Source of the DNA: Epiperipatus broadwayi
Taxonomy: Eukaryota; Onychophora; Udeonychophora; Euonychophora; Peripatidae
NCBI GenBank assembly: GCA_028023455.1
Contig: JAQFVV010006341.1
Span: 2,360,001-2,424,000 of the forward strand
Length of the DNA stretch: 64,000 nt
Reading direction: 5' to 3'
The notes beneath the pieces were generated by a model. That model was not told the origin of the DNA. It saw only the letters and a list, made by a program, of their open reading frames with translations, and did not search any database. Positions 1 through 12,439 of the stretch are shown in pieces. Numbering within the stretch: position 1 is the first letter of the stretch; every line of letters begins with the position of its first letter. A program made the translations under genes and the position numbers.

Positions 1-1045
1 CTATGAAACGAATAACCTAAGATTACCCTCTCCTAATAAAACTAATATAACTTTACAAATCTATATAGCCATTCACGCCCGACTTAAGTTTAACATTTAT
101 ATATAAGCTGTTTAAAAGAAGAAAAGAAATCATAATAAAACTTAAAAGGAACAAAAAAAAATGGAAATGATTTAAATAAAATAAAAAATACATTCAATAA
201 AATAATAAATAATTTAGTCAGATAGGAAATTCTTCTACTTAGAATATTGAAAAGTTTAGCATTTAGAGTTCTTTTTGTTTAGAAATGTTCATTAATTATA
301 TATTTCTTACTGTTTTGAAAAATGTCCGTAGTCTCTAATTTCTTGTAATGGAATGTGTTAATTCCCACGAAGTCATGAGAAGATCGGTGTGCAGTTAACC
401 GTTGGTCCTTTATGGTTGATGGTATTCTTCCGGGCCTTGATGTCCTGTGGTCCGCAATATCGGAAAACAATGTTTCATTTTTTTGAACAACTGAAGGAAT
501 TGAAAGTGCGTCTTTCAATCCCTTCTCCTCCAACCCTCTTCGACTTAACACATATCTGTCCTCTCTTAATAATAATTAATTTTTCATTTCCAAACCTTTC
601 CTTTTATATTAATTTTGCGGATTAACTCAACATTACGTCGTCATGATGATGTCCGTTTCGTTGAGGTCCGATTCCTGAGGGATTTCTTTTTATTTGCTAT
701 TAGTTTCTATTGTTTCCTCCTATCTGACCATTGATTATATATTATGAAATGCCCAAGGGCTAGTTCATTTGGACTAATTAAAATAATCATTTCCATTTTT
801 CAATAACATTAATTAATTTTTTTTTTGTACAAACTTAGATATATTTTTATCTTTAAATCTTTACTGAAAATTTAGTTTTAAAATACTTTTTTCTTCTTAA
901 TAAAATTTTCGTTTAATAATTATTTGCATCTGTGCTATTTTATATAATAATGTTTAGATGACTTTTAAATTTCATTTTTTTTTAAAAACAAATTTTTATT
1001 TGCGAACTTTATATTTTGATTTCATGTTTAATAAAAAAAAATAAT

Positions 1046-1068
1046 GTAACGGCGTGTGTGCCCGTTAC
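1046..1068. repeat. short GC-rich hairpin
   Basis: Arms GTAACGG and CCGTTAC are exact reverse complements separated by a 9-base GT-rich loop. It stands out as a G/C island in AT-rich DNA just left of the foldback at 1099. Its function is unknown, and it may be the end of an old element. Confidence 0.5.
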
Positions 1069-1098
1069 AATATATATAATATTTTAATATTGAAGAAA

Positions 1099-1218
1099 TA
1101 TAATGTCATGTGAAATACACCAATTCTATTTTAAAAAATAATTGAACTGCTCTCTAGCTGCCATGTTCAGTAACTTTATTGTTTAAAATAGAAGTGGTAA
1201 ATTTCACATGACATTATA
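1099..1218. mobile_element. 120-bp foldback element, MITE-like
   Basis: The outer 18 bases (1099-1116) are the exact reverse complement of 1201-1218. The match continues imperfectly inward for about 20 more bases, through an ATTCTATTTTAAA-like block. The ends are TA-rich (TATAATGTCATG), which fits a Tc1/mariner-type MITE with a TA target, but the flanks are too AT-rich to prove a target duplication. No coding capacity. Confidence 0.6.
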
Positions 1219-3694
1219 TATAATTTTAATATTATAGTAGTTACACAATTTAAGCAATATTTTTGTTTTTCTAAGTAATAATATTAAAAAAAAATTAGTG
1301 GTCTTTATTTAATTTGTTTTTTTTATTTATTTAATGTTTTCATAAATGTTTAAACTATTTACAGTCATTAGATAAATGCAAAAAGAAAAGATTACCTCCA
1401 ATGCCTTTTGTTTTCATTTTTAGCCATTTTTGACAAAATTTGGAAATGGAGAGATTTTTCTAATTTATCTATGTTTAGAAATCTGGTATGAATTTATCTT
1501 TCAAATAAACAGCATAAAATGATATGAATTAAATATGCAATATGTAATAGATAATTGTTTTTTTTTTCAAAATGGCGATAAGATTTAAAATTATGAAATA
1601 TTTTTTATAAAAGTTACATTTTTAAAAAAAATATTTTATATAGGAAAAAGGAAATCATGAAGAATTTGAGTAAAGACATTTTAGAATGAATTTATAGATA
1701 CTTTCAGAATAGGTACTATGTTAATAACAACTTTTTTAAATAATATTTATATTGAAGTGAATTGTCTCAAAAAATTGTATAAAATTTATTCTTAAAAAAA
1801 TAAAATGACTTTTTATTATTAAAAAAATTAATGAAAGTTTGTTAACAGTTTCTGAATACAATTGTTGATGTAAATGTGTTTGGGTGTGTGTGTAGAAATT
1901 GCCAAATGCAGATACTAATATACTTTTGCACTTTTAATTCATAATTTATTTTGGTAGAAAATAAGGATACCCCTCCTCCTATAAACATAGTTTTTTAGTT
2001 AAGTCTTGGATTAAAAATGAAATAATATGAGTTTTTTGAAATATAATCAGTAAATGCTATTATAAATTATTGTAATCATAATTTTATATAGTTTAATTTA
2101 AATCTATAACAAAATTTCTATTTCAAAATTTATATATCAAAATTCATAATTTATGAATAAATTTTTTGCAAAAAAATGTTTAAATTCATTATTTTTATTT
2201 TTCAATAATAATTACATTTTTTCAGCTTTATTATTTTTTATGGTTTATGAAACATATAATGTTTTATCTTTAGTTTCATGTAAATTGAAATTATTGTGAA
2301 ATTATATCTCCAATCATAAATTCAATATGTATGGTAAAGTGTTTAGAATTAAAAAAAAACAAACTTTTTATTTTATTATTGTCTTCAGAAGTATTTTAAT
2401 TTTCTTTTTTTTATTATTTGTTAACTCTTGATTCAATAATAAAAGATTATGATACCAAAAGAGTGACTCAATTAGATTTTTGATTCTAAATGAAAAAGTT
2501 TTTCAATAATTATATATATTATAAACAATTTCAAAAAATATAAAAACAGTATTAAAATTTAAATCCAAAAAATCTTGTTTGTCATACTCTTAGTTATTAA
2601 ATAGATATATAATTCATGTAGTTAAATACCAAGTAAAGTTTCTATCATTTCTTTAAAAATCTGTTTTGCTTACTGAATTAATTAATATATTATGAAAAAT
2701 CAAATTGTTTTTCTCAATATTTCAATCATTTTCAGGTCTTTTTTCAAGGTTTTACATAAATACAAATCATTATTAAATATTTATAGTGTATTGTGTCTGA
2801 AAAAAGTGAAAAACAAAACAAAAATTGAGATTTTATAATTTGCCACATACCAAAAAATACAAACAAAATTGAGAAAAACAATTATTTTTTTAGGATTTTT
2901 TTTTTTTCTGCAAAAATAAATAAAAATTATCTTACTCTTCTTTCTAGATTATTGTGTTGAAAGCAAATTTTTTTTTCAAAAACAATTTACATTTGTTTCT
3001 TCAAAAAAAGAAATTGCATAAATAAAGTACTTGATTAAAAGATTTTGGAAATCTAATTAGAAATGTTTATAAAATAGTAAACATTTAATTATGTAAGAAA
3101 TGATAAGTTTTTATCTGGTTGTAATTGATTAGTAAATTTTGAAAGACAGGCATAAGATTTAAAAAAACAAATTCTTTTTTGGAGAAATAAATAGAAGTCA
3201 TTTTTGAAAAAGAAAAATCATTTCAAAAATATAAATTAGATAGAAGGGTAACTTAATTTATGTTTTATTTATTTGTTGTTTTACATATAAATAAATGGTA
3301 AAAAAAAAAAGAAGAGGAAAAAAAGAGTTGATATGTTGATAATATATAAAATCTAGTTTGTTTGCTTTTTCAGACATATTGTACATTTTTAGTAATGTTT
3401 TTTATTTGTTTAAATACTTGAAATATTGAGAAAAATAATTTTGTTTTAATTGTCATTTAGCAAGCAATAAATGGAGATTTTTTAAAACATGATGCTTGAA
3501 GCTTTAGTTTTTAAATGCTATATATTGCATATATTTTTGTGTATTCTGAACTAATTTTTAAATTGAAATATAAAAGAGTATACATATAAGTTTATGTTCC
3601 TATGTTTGTATTGTATATATTTATTGTTTTATTTAAGTAAACAATGTGTTTTAAACATACCACGAGCTATTATCCACTAATTTTATGCTATCTT

Positions 3695-6018
3695 TAGTGC
3701 ACTGCTTTTCAAGCTCATTGATAGAAAGCCTTCTCTGGAATATATGAAATCATTTGCAGTTTCCGAAAAAGAAAAATTTTAATAAAAACATATGCTGTTA
3801 TTATACAATTTTATTGTATTTATACTTAATAGTTTTTTTTTATTATATTTTTATTATATTACAAAGATTATGAAATATGAAACCCAAAACTTAATAATAT
3901 TCAGAAAAAAAATTGAATAATACAACAAAAGTGATTTTAACACAATTTAATGGGATGAATGCGATAAATATTGCTACACAAAAAATCAACATCGGATGAA
4001 ATATTTGACAGAGCATTTCTTAGATTTTTTTCCCAATGTTTTCATTAATAAACAAGATCTATGCTTATTTTTAATTAGTAATAGTAATGAAAACACAGTT
4101 TCATAAAATGTCGGGGTTGCAAATAGAACCAGATAATTAAAACTGTTTATTAATGAAGGATATTCTTTTTGTCACTGGATTCAGAATTGTGACAAATCCT
4201 TATTACAAAATTTTGATACAAGGATTGAATCTGTTCTCGAATCAATTAGTTTTTCTTCAGATGACTATAGGAGATTGCAAAATTGAAGCAGTGGAGCAAA
4301 TCTAGTCATATTCTTTATTTTCATTTAAGTTAGGAAAAAAAATTTTTTAAAAAAAAAATTGACTTTGTGATATGGTTAATTATTATTTTTTACTTTCTGC
4401 TGATAATAAAATGTTATTTTCTTCAAGAAATTCGTGGAGAGAAGCAAACATTTTTGTATTATTATCTCTAAATTTTTTAACTATGCAGAAAGTTTATTAT
4501 AAAACTCTTGCAAATTTGTGTTTAGAGTTAATGTGTATATTTGTTTATTTTTTCAAAAAATATCCAACAGATAAAAAAGCAAACATATCCAATTTTGATC
4601 AGAAAACCAAGATGCTGATGTAGAATTTTTGCCGAGAAGAAAAAATTTGTAATTCATCTTTTTATGTTAAACGTCTTTAGAATTTTATTGGGAGATAGCC
4701 ATTTTGTTATATGTGAAATAAAAAAGATTCATAATTGGAGTTCATTTCTTGACATGAAATTTGAAAGTCTTGTATTAGGATCATCACTTTTTCTATAATT
4801 AATTATTGTAGAAACTTCTGATAAAACTTTACTAAGTGATTCTTCCAAATGTTGAAATATTAGATTTTCTCTATGGATAATGGACAAACCTTTTTTAAAT
4901 TCTATAAATCCTGAAATCCTTCCAGTCATGGTTGCAGTTCCATTGGTGCAAACCATAATGCTGTTTTGCCATTCAAGTTCATTTTCTATAAAAGAGTTAT
5001 TCACCTTTTTAAATATATCTCTTTCTTTAGTTGACTGCAGAGATTTCTACAAAGCAGCAGGTCTTCATGAATTTTCAAATTATACAGGTATCTGACAAAA
5101 ACTATTAAATTAGTATTATCGTATTATCAGTTGATTCATCAAAGTGTATGTCAAATATAGCATTTTGCTTGGTTCATGATAATAATGTAGACATGGTATA
5201 TCTACAATGCTATCCTTCTTTTAATTCTATCATTGGATACAGGAATTTTTTTTAAAAGGACTTAATATTTTGGATACTTTAACAAATTGTTTTGCTGGTG
5301 GTAAAATGAAGTCTTCACTTATTGTATAAAAAAGTTTTGTTATAGCAATTAATAAAGAAATTTCATAAGAAACTTTTACTAATTTGAAAAAAAACTTAGT
5401 TTGCTATTTTAATTCTTCAACTTTTCTTGCAAAAAATTAAATTGTTCTACTCTTGAATTCACTCTGCACTATGTCTAAATGATAGCTAAGTTTTCCAGGT
5501 TTATACAACTATTTAACAATTGTTTTTACAAAATTATACACATAGATTTATTTGGATCATTATATGAAGGCACAAATTGTATTTTAAGTAAGATAGTCAT
5601 ATTTACAAATTACCTCTTGCCATCTAGTAATGAAAATGATATTGAACTGTTTTGCCAGTTCTGATGACGAACGAGACACTATCACTTGTGATTTGGATTT
5701 TTTGATGTCTCACTGCTTTTGATTGACTGACCTTTATAAATGCTTTGTGTTTTTATTAGCCACATATCCATTTCCAGTTTAAATATTTAATGAATTATCA
5801 AACACACTAGAACCAAATGGTATCATTACAACTGCACAAGTAAAGGTATTTCTATGTTTTCAGGGTAGATAGTATAATGTATAAATTTTCACATTGAAAT
5901 TTAAAAATTATATCTGTATATAAAAATAAATCTATCGTCTATTTTTAATTTTAAAATTTGAAATTTATTTTTGCAACCTCTTTGATCCATGACTCCCAAT
6001 TTGAGAAGTTCTGCACTA
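3695..6018 (-). mobile_element. decayed hAT-superfamily DNA transposon
   Basis: The span is bounded by imperfect inverted ends: TAGTGCA..CTTTTCAA at 3695 and, read on the - strand, TAGTGCA..CTTCTCAA ending at 6018. The right end, read inward on the - strand, runs CTTCTCAAATTGGGAGTC, which resembles the TTCTCAA-type ends of many hAT elements. Between them lies a minus-strand transposase relic. I could not find a clean 8-bp target duplication, so the exact limits are tentative. The element sits in the presumed CNOT11 intron. Confidence 0.6.
3990..5150 (-). pseudogene. hAT transposase relic, ZBED5/SCAND3/FAM200-like
   Basis: The protein is readable only in fragments on the - strand. From N to C, a block near 5000-5060 reads STKERDIFKKV. 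It is followed at about 4900-4990 by ELEWQNSIMVCTNGTATMTG, which matches the W.N.I.VC(T/D)DGA.AMTGR signature of hAT proteins of the ZBED5/FAM200/SCAND3 group. Next come IIHRENL and a region resembling the NYIK..L.(S/T)RLF block (4730-4860). Near 4060-4210, ..YPSLINSF..LFATPTFYET recalls the C-terminal dimerisation region. Frameshifts and stops are frequent, so it is inactive. This family normally catalyses cut-and-paste transposition. The family call is firm; the exact N-terminus is not seen. Confidence 0.75.
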
Positions 6019-9000
6019 GAAAATTTGGAAAAAATTATAGCATATATGTGGACTCTTCTGTATACCTAAATATTTTCTGTTTATTCTATACATTTATTTT
6101 TACTTATTTTTATATAAGTATAAAATTTTTAAAAAGCATTAATTAAAATTATGATTCAGTAGAAATGGTCTTATGTTTAAATCTGCTAGTTCAAAATAAT
6201 AATATATCAAAAATTAATCTTGGCTAGATTTTATTTCTAAGGTTTGTATTTCAAATAACAATCTAAAAGCAATTTTAAAATAAAATCAATATCTAACTTA
6301 AACAAAGGAATTTTTCTAATTCAAAAATTTTAAAAGATTGATCTTTCTTCATTGGGATTTATGTTGAATTACTTGCAGAAAGAAATCATGAGTAGAAGTT
6401 TTAAAATGAACCAGTCTGTTCACTGCAATTATGCTTATTATTTTATTAGTTATTTACTAATTTAATACTTTTAAACATGTTTGTCCATACATTATATATG
6501 TATGTATAATGTAATGTAATTTCCATCTCTGCTATATTTTGTTCTAAGATAACTAACAGATGCTTTGAATTAATGGATAGTTCATATTTTGTTTACAGGG
6601 TACACACACACACATATATATATATTCATTTATATATTAATTTTAAAATTAATAGAGTACAACTTACTAATATAAGATACTATATTTACATTTTTTTAAA
6701 TTGTTTTTAATTATTAAAAGCAATTTCATTTTGGATCAGAATAAAAATCTTGCTTAAGCAACTTTTTGTGTTTGATTTATTATGATAGAATCAAGGAATA
6801 GTAGTTGATAATATAATGAATATCATAGGCTTCACTATACAATTTTGACACACATATATGTTAATGTGCTACCATCCATGAATTCCAATATCTATAATAA
6901 GGCTTGAAATCAAATGTCATAAATTCAGGGACCTATTGCATTTCAAAATCTAATAATAATAATCATGCATTTCACATCAACTGAATATTTTTAATAATTT
7001 TTTATTCTTTTAACTAATCTTACTTCATTTAATTTGGTAAATGGTCTCCATCTCCAGCTAGGGTTTTAATAATAAAGACTAGGTTACTAAGCATGATGCT
7101 GAACTTAATAGTCTACTGACAATGTGGGCTATTATACTCCTCAAAGTCTTAGAAAAAAATATTTCAGTTCATTTTACTGAGCTATTGTCTGATTATAAGC
7201 ATTATTTACAAACTTGGCTGTCATGATTATATTTACTTATTAAATGATATTAAACTTTATAGGTAATCTTCATATTAAACTGTTACAGTATTAAGGTTCA
7301 ATATAAAATTAGTTCTAGCCTCTGACCAAACACAACTTTTTATCACTTTCTTCAACAATTCTCACTTACTTTTAGGTTTTATTAATAATGTAATGCAAAT
7401 TGATTTTTTTTTTCTACATTAAACATATCACATATATGCTTATATATTTACAACTTACACAATCCACAGCTTTGTTGCATTTTTAGAAATATCTGCTAGC
7501 TTTTTTGCAATTTTTTTAATAACAAAACAATGTAAACAAGCATTTATTTATATAGCGTGATGTTTATAATTGTAATATAAAAGCAACTTAGCGATTCATC
7601 CTCCCCTCTCCTTATGTTAAAATAATATTTAAGATGGAATTTTATTTTTGACATTAAAATTGAGCAAGTAGTGGAAATGTCTCTATTTCTTTGCTCTTTA
7701 GGTCATAGCTATTTTTATCAGCTTTTTGATTTTTTTTAACATTAGTAAGTTAAACACAAATATTGAATATAACTTATATATATTGTAATGGTGTCTTTTG
7801 AAGCAGGTTGTTGGAAATTTATATGTTAGATGAAAGGTAGATTTGGCATTGAACCTGGATACAATCAAAGATATACATGTAAATGTAATGACCCTGTCAA
7901 GATGAGTACCATAAACTTTGGTCAAATAAGTTGAATGGTTAATAAAAAATTTAATTCAAATATGTAATAATATTAACCAATGTGATGATGATGATTTATA
8001 ATTTAACAATACAAGTACTCTCAAAAAGTATTTTATTTGTTTTTCAGTTTCAATAAAAAGAAACTCAATAGTGCCAAACTTTCTAAAAAGAAAGTTTACT
8101 TTTGGAAAAGTTTTTAAAGGAATAAGAATCATCAATTAGTACCACCATCTCAGTATATCCCCTGGTGGATTACGTGATTTCTCAGGGCTGTGGATATTAA
8201 CTAGCTTATGGGTGTAAAATGCATATATTTGGATTGAGTTACAAACACAAACTAAATGGATTAATAAAAAAATTTATTTAATAATTTATAAATAAAAACT
8301 GCTGTGTATATACTTGCAATTATCAACACATACACAAAAATATTATAGTAACAAAAGATATTTTAAGTTTAAGCTATAGTTCAAGTTTAAGACCTTATCA
8401 TTTATAATGATAAGATCTTACCATATTAAATATCAAAACTCTCAATAACCATGGTTTTTTCAGAGTCCATTTTTTTAATATTTTACTGTTGACTTTCTTA
8501 GTTTTTCTGATGATGATGATCTCCTTGAATACTGGTAATGTTAGAGAGCATAAATACAGCAGCACTGATGATGTTCTGTGAGGTATATATCTATAGGTCT
8601 TGAGTAATTCATATAGCACTATTCATTTCTTTCATGGCATTATAGAGGTATTGCATAAGCTGATTTTTCAAATTTCAGTATTCATTTCTGGATCTGACTG
8701 CATTTCCAGGCATGTTTTGACCAGTATGGTTTTTTTTGGTTATCTAGCCACATATGGTAGATGAATTTCTTCTAAATAAATTCATCATACTGATTGTTAT
8801 AAGTAGAGTATTGAAAAAAATACTTTTAAGAAAAGTCAATAAAGTATGGCCTACAGTGGGAAATGAGTTTTAATCAGTGATTGTTTTTTTTTTATGGATC
8901 ATGGAAACACAGCTTCAGTAGTAGACTCCACTCTAATGCAAAGCAGTAGGGAATGAACTGCTAGGCTGTTAGAATGAGAATGATAATAAGCTATTGAGCT

Positions 9001-10111
9001 TAGATTTAAAATATTATTGTGTTTTCAATTTCATTATCAAAGTTTTGTAGTTAAGTGGAGATAAAAGATGGTTGCTGGAGGGTTGCATTAGATCCTAAGA
9101 TCTAGGTGCAGTGCTCTTAGATCCAAGGCTCCTCACTGATGATGGCCACAAGCCAGAAACTAGTCTGGGGATATTGGATGAGTAGGCACTAGATAGGGAT
9201 TTTATGCACAAGCCTTCTGGCGTCCATTGATTACTCTGATTGGCACAGGGTGGCACTACTGTATGGAGAGAGTTTTGCCTTGTTTAATAATTGTGCTAGT
9301 ATGAGATAGTGATCATGTGATGAATAAGAATAATACCTAATTTGCTAGTTTCAGACCTATTTTCACCTCTTTGATGTTTAAATAACATCTATGTAAGACC
9401 ATAAAGCCAATTATTCAAGGCTTTAATAGGTTCATAAATGTAAATGATAACTTAAGGGTTGATTGTTATTAACATATATGTCATCAGCTAGGGGATATAT
9501 GATCTTTGCTTCATTACAACAATATATTTTTTGAAAAAACACCCCCTTTACTCTTTCCAAACATGTGGATACAAATTTTATTATATTATATTTTTTATAA
9601 ATAAAAGAAGAGAAAAAAATGGCTTGGCTCTTTCTCTCTTTATTTACATTTCATTAACATAGGAAGAAGAATAATTCACTGCCAATTTTTAATTATAACA
9701 TCTAAGGTGTTATCAATTCTAAAATTTTAATACTTGATTCAAATCCACCATCAGAGTTATTAAAACTTCCTTTTGAAAGGCAGATTAAACAAGATTTGAA
9801 TTTAGATTTTTTTTTTAACTATGAAATTCAAAATCCTCCTCTTGCATATCAAAATAGTTTTTCCTTCTTCCTATATAATGTAATATATCATTTTCTTATA
9901 TATCATAGAGTAAATATTTAATAATATGCATGAATTAATATTTCTTTTAACCTTTAGGCAGTATACATTTATTAGTCAGTTTATATGAGTTGTTATTAAA
10001 CATTTTTTTTTTCTCTCTGCATTGTTTATAGTATAATTATTGTTATAGCTACAATATATGCAATTAGTTTTATCTTACTGTTATAATGATATCTATTTTA
10101 TATTTAATTAG
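6019..10111. other. non-coding DNA left of the CNOT11 exon
   Basis: No gene is recognised. It contains a CA/TA microsatellite at about 6601-6626 and a perfect 9-bp-arm hairpin at 8394-8414 (CTTATCATT / AATGATAAG). Somewhat less AT-rich stretches near 8140-8200 and 9050-9300 could be old SINE or LINE remnants, but I could not match them to a family. Probably intronic. Confidence 0.5.
6601..6626. repeat. (CA)n(TA)n microsatellite
   Basis: A short run of alternating CA units passes directly into TA units. Confidence 0.8.
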
Positions 10112-10291
<180 letters not shown>

Positions 10292-10603
10292 TAGTATTAA
10301 TTGAGTCTATGTTCTTGGAAAATAAGATTCGCTTAATCTCTGTCAGATCTCATAATACTGTAGATTATGTCAGGATTTGGTGATACTTAATTTTTAGGAT
10401 GAAATCCTTTTTTACTTAATGTTTTGTTTATATAAATTGTTTTTACATGGAGGTGGTTTGAAATAATTAGATTGGAAACTCTTATAACCAAATGATACTT
10501 TTTAATCAGTGCTAGTAATAGTTTGCCTTTTTATAATTGTTTTTTTTTTTTTTTTCCAAAAAGGTTTATTAGACATTAAAGATGATATAATTATCAGATA
10601 GTA

Positions 10604-10611
10604 TTAGTCCA
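10604..10611. repeat. target-site duplication, left copy (TTAGTCCA)
   Basis: Identical to 11694-11701, immediately outside the inverted ends of the Merlin-like element. Confidence 0.8.
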
Positions 10612-11693
10612 GGTACTCATCTTATAGCTAAAGGCATCGCTATATGGCGCGGTTTTCGCGCCAAAACACATAAAAATGCTGTTTCCGCGGCCGACACGTT
10701 CGAACCCGCGTTTTCTATAATAAAACTTTTTTGTTGTGCTACAGAATGCAGGCCGCTATGTCGCGTCGCAGTACAGCATGTATGTCGCATAGCTGCAAAT
10801 ACATTTTCCGAATTCGCACAATTTATAAAATAATTACGGCTTGATGAGAGAGTTTGTATTTGAATTGTATTGAAATGTTGTTTTCATTGGATTTTTTTTT
10901 ATTTTAAACTATTGAAATGTTCAAATTTTTTAAAACAATAATTATAAGACTTTTTATAATGTACTGTATTGAACTTTTATTTGGTAAAATATTAAATATT
11001 TATGTTTTTATTGAGTTGCAATTAGGTAACGTGACAAAGAAGATTCGTCTGTATATTTTTGAAGTAAAAAAGAGCGGTAGGAAAAAAATATCCAGTAAGA
11101 AAAGTCCAAATATACAGGGTTTTTTGTAAAATTAATAAAAAGCAAATATTATAAACATGTTTAATAAGTAAAGAAGACATGTGTTTGTTGTTATTTAAAA
11201 AAGTTTGAGTTTCTTCTGTCCGAGTACGGTTATGATTTTGAATTTTTTATTTTAGCATTACAAACAAACAGAACACTAACCCTAAATCTAACCGTAACAA
11301 CTTTTACTTTTATTACAATTAATATTTTTTAGTTAAACAACAACAAAAAAAGTCGTAACACAAGTAAAAAAATATCCGATAGAAAATTGATAAAAAAAAA
11401 AAGCCGTACCACAAGTAAAAAAATATCCAATAGAAAATTGATAAAAAAAAGCTGTAACACAATTTAAAAAGTATACGATATAAAAAACACGAATCAAATT
11501 GTAATTTATTGATTTTATTTTACATTTATTATTATCATTTAAATTGTATACGTTAATAAAAAATAATATTTAAAAAAGACGATTTTGTTTTTATTTTTGC
11601 ATTACAAAAAAGCACAGAAAAATTATTAAAATCAACGGCCCGTGAATGTTCATATTTTATAGTTTTAGCATCTTTATCTATAATACAAGCACC
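10612..11693. mobile_element. Merlin-derived non-autonomous DNA transposon with 8-bp TSD
   Basis: The element starts GGTACTCATCTTATAG and ends CTATAATACAAGCACC. The ends are imperfect inverted repeats; the first 22 bases read GGT(A/G)CT.. TTATAG.TAAAG on both sides. The 8-bp sequence TTAGTCCA flanks it at 10604-10611 and 11694-11701. Terminal GG and an 8-9 bp duplication are what Merlin (the eukaryotic relative of IS1016/IS1595) produces. The inner left end is unusually GC-rich with a hairpin (GGCGCG..CGCGCC near 10646). There is no transposase. The left end matches the left end of the transposase-bearing copy at 14702, which supports the family call. Confidence 0.8.
11352..11485. repeat. tandem repeat, about 50-bp unit, 2.5 copies
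   Basis: Units start at 11352, 11403 and 11451. Each contains G(T/C)(C/T)GTA(A/C)CACAA followed by A-rich sequence with TATCC(G/A)ATAGAAAATTG. It lies inside the Merlin-derived element. The transposase-bearing Merlin copy also has internal tandem repeats, though with a different unit length. Confidence 0.8.
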
Positions 11694-11701
11694 TTAGTCC
11701 A
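11694..11701. repeat. target-site duplication, right copy (TTAGTCCA)
   Basis: Second copy of the 8-bp duplication, directly after the terminal ..GCACC of the element. Confidence 0.8.
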
Positions 11702-12400
11702 TTTTAAATTTTCATTTTTAATGGGTTTTTTAGCTATCATTACTTCATTTCATGTTCTTGTGTGTTCTAGGACATTTCTTATCTGTTGGATTTTGGTCAA
11801 GAATTAATAAGCAATTGTTTTTTTTTTGCCAAATCATTAATCTGTTAAATTTTTTGGCTTTTTCATTAATTTTTTGTGTTTTTCTGTTTTGATTTCAGCT
11901 TTTTTATTTCACTTTAATTTTATTCTCTTTTGATCCCCAGTATAATTATCCATTTATATGCTAAAATCGTTTCATATACAAATCATATATGACTAATAGG
12001 CATACAAATTTGTAGTATTTTCACATTGTTTATTGGATCAATATTATTTCTTACTTGCTGGTAACTAAGAACTCTTTGGTTTTAATGAGGCTTTAAAGGG
12101 AATTAAGCAGCATAAATTTCTAATTTATCATCTTCATAAACATGCATCAGCCAGTGTGATGACTTTACTAACTTTTACTTCTGAGATTAAAACCAAAAAA
12201 AAACGTTTTTTCCCCTTAGATGCCTGATAATTCATAATTGAGTTATTATTGGGTTTTTTTGAAAACAGGATAAGTGTATGAATATATGTTTCAATGACAT
12301 TTACAATCCTGAGACATAAATTATAAACTTATATGTTATTGACAACCAAGGCTGTGACTGATGGTAATATTTAATAATTTTATGGACTTATGCTGTCATT
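11702..12400. other. T-rich intronic DNA
   Basis: No gene or element recognised between the Merlin-like element and the start of recognisable LINE sequence. Confidence 0.4.
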
Positions 12401-12439
12401 CAATATTTTCTGCAGGAGGATAATAGCTTTTTATTTCAC

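Larger units (their letters stand above)
1..3694. other. AT-rich non-coding DNA, probably CNOT11 intron
   Basis: No gene is recognised. The stretch is dominated by A/T homopolymers. Its only clearly structured parts are the hairpin at 1046-1068 and the foldback at 1099-1218. A less AT-rich patch at about 360-700 contains a 90-codon minus-strand reading frame (279-551) that I cannot assign. If CNOT11 starts left of the window, this is intron, which is an inference. Confidence 0.5.

Noticed and set aside
10670-10710. B-box-like GGGTTCGAAC on the - strand as a tRNA or SINE
   Set aside because: No A box or cloverleaf at the right distance, and the stretch lies inside the Merlin-derived element defined by inverted ends and target duplication.
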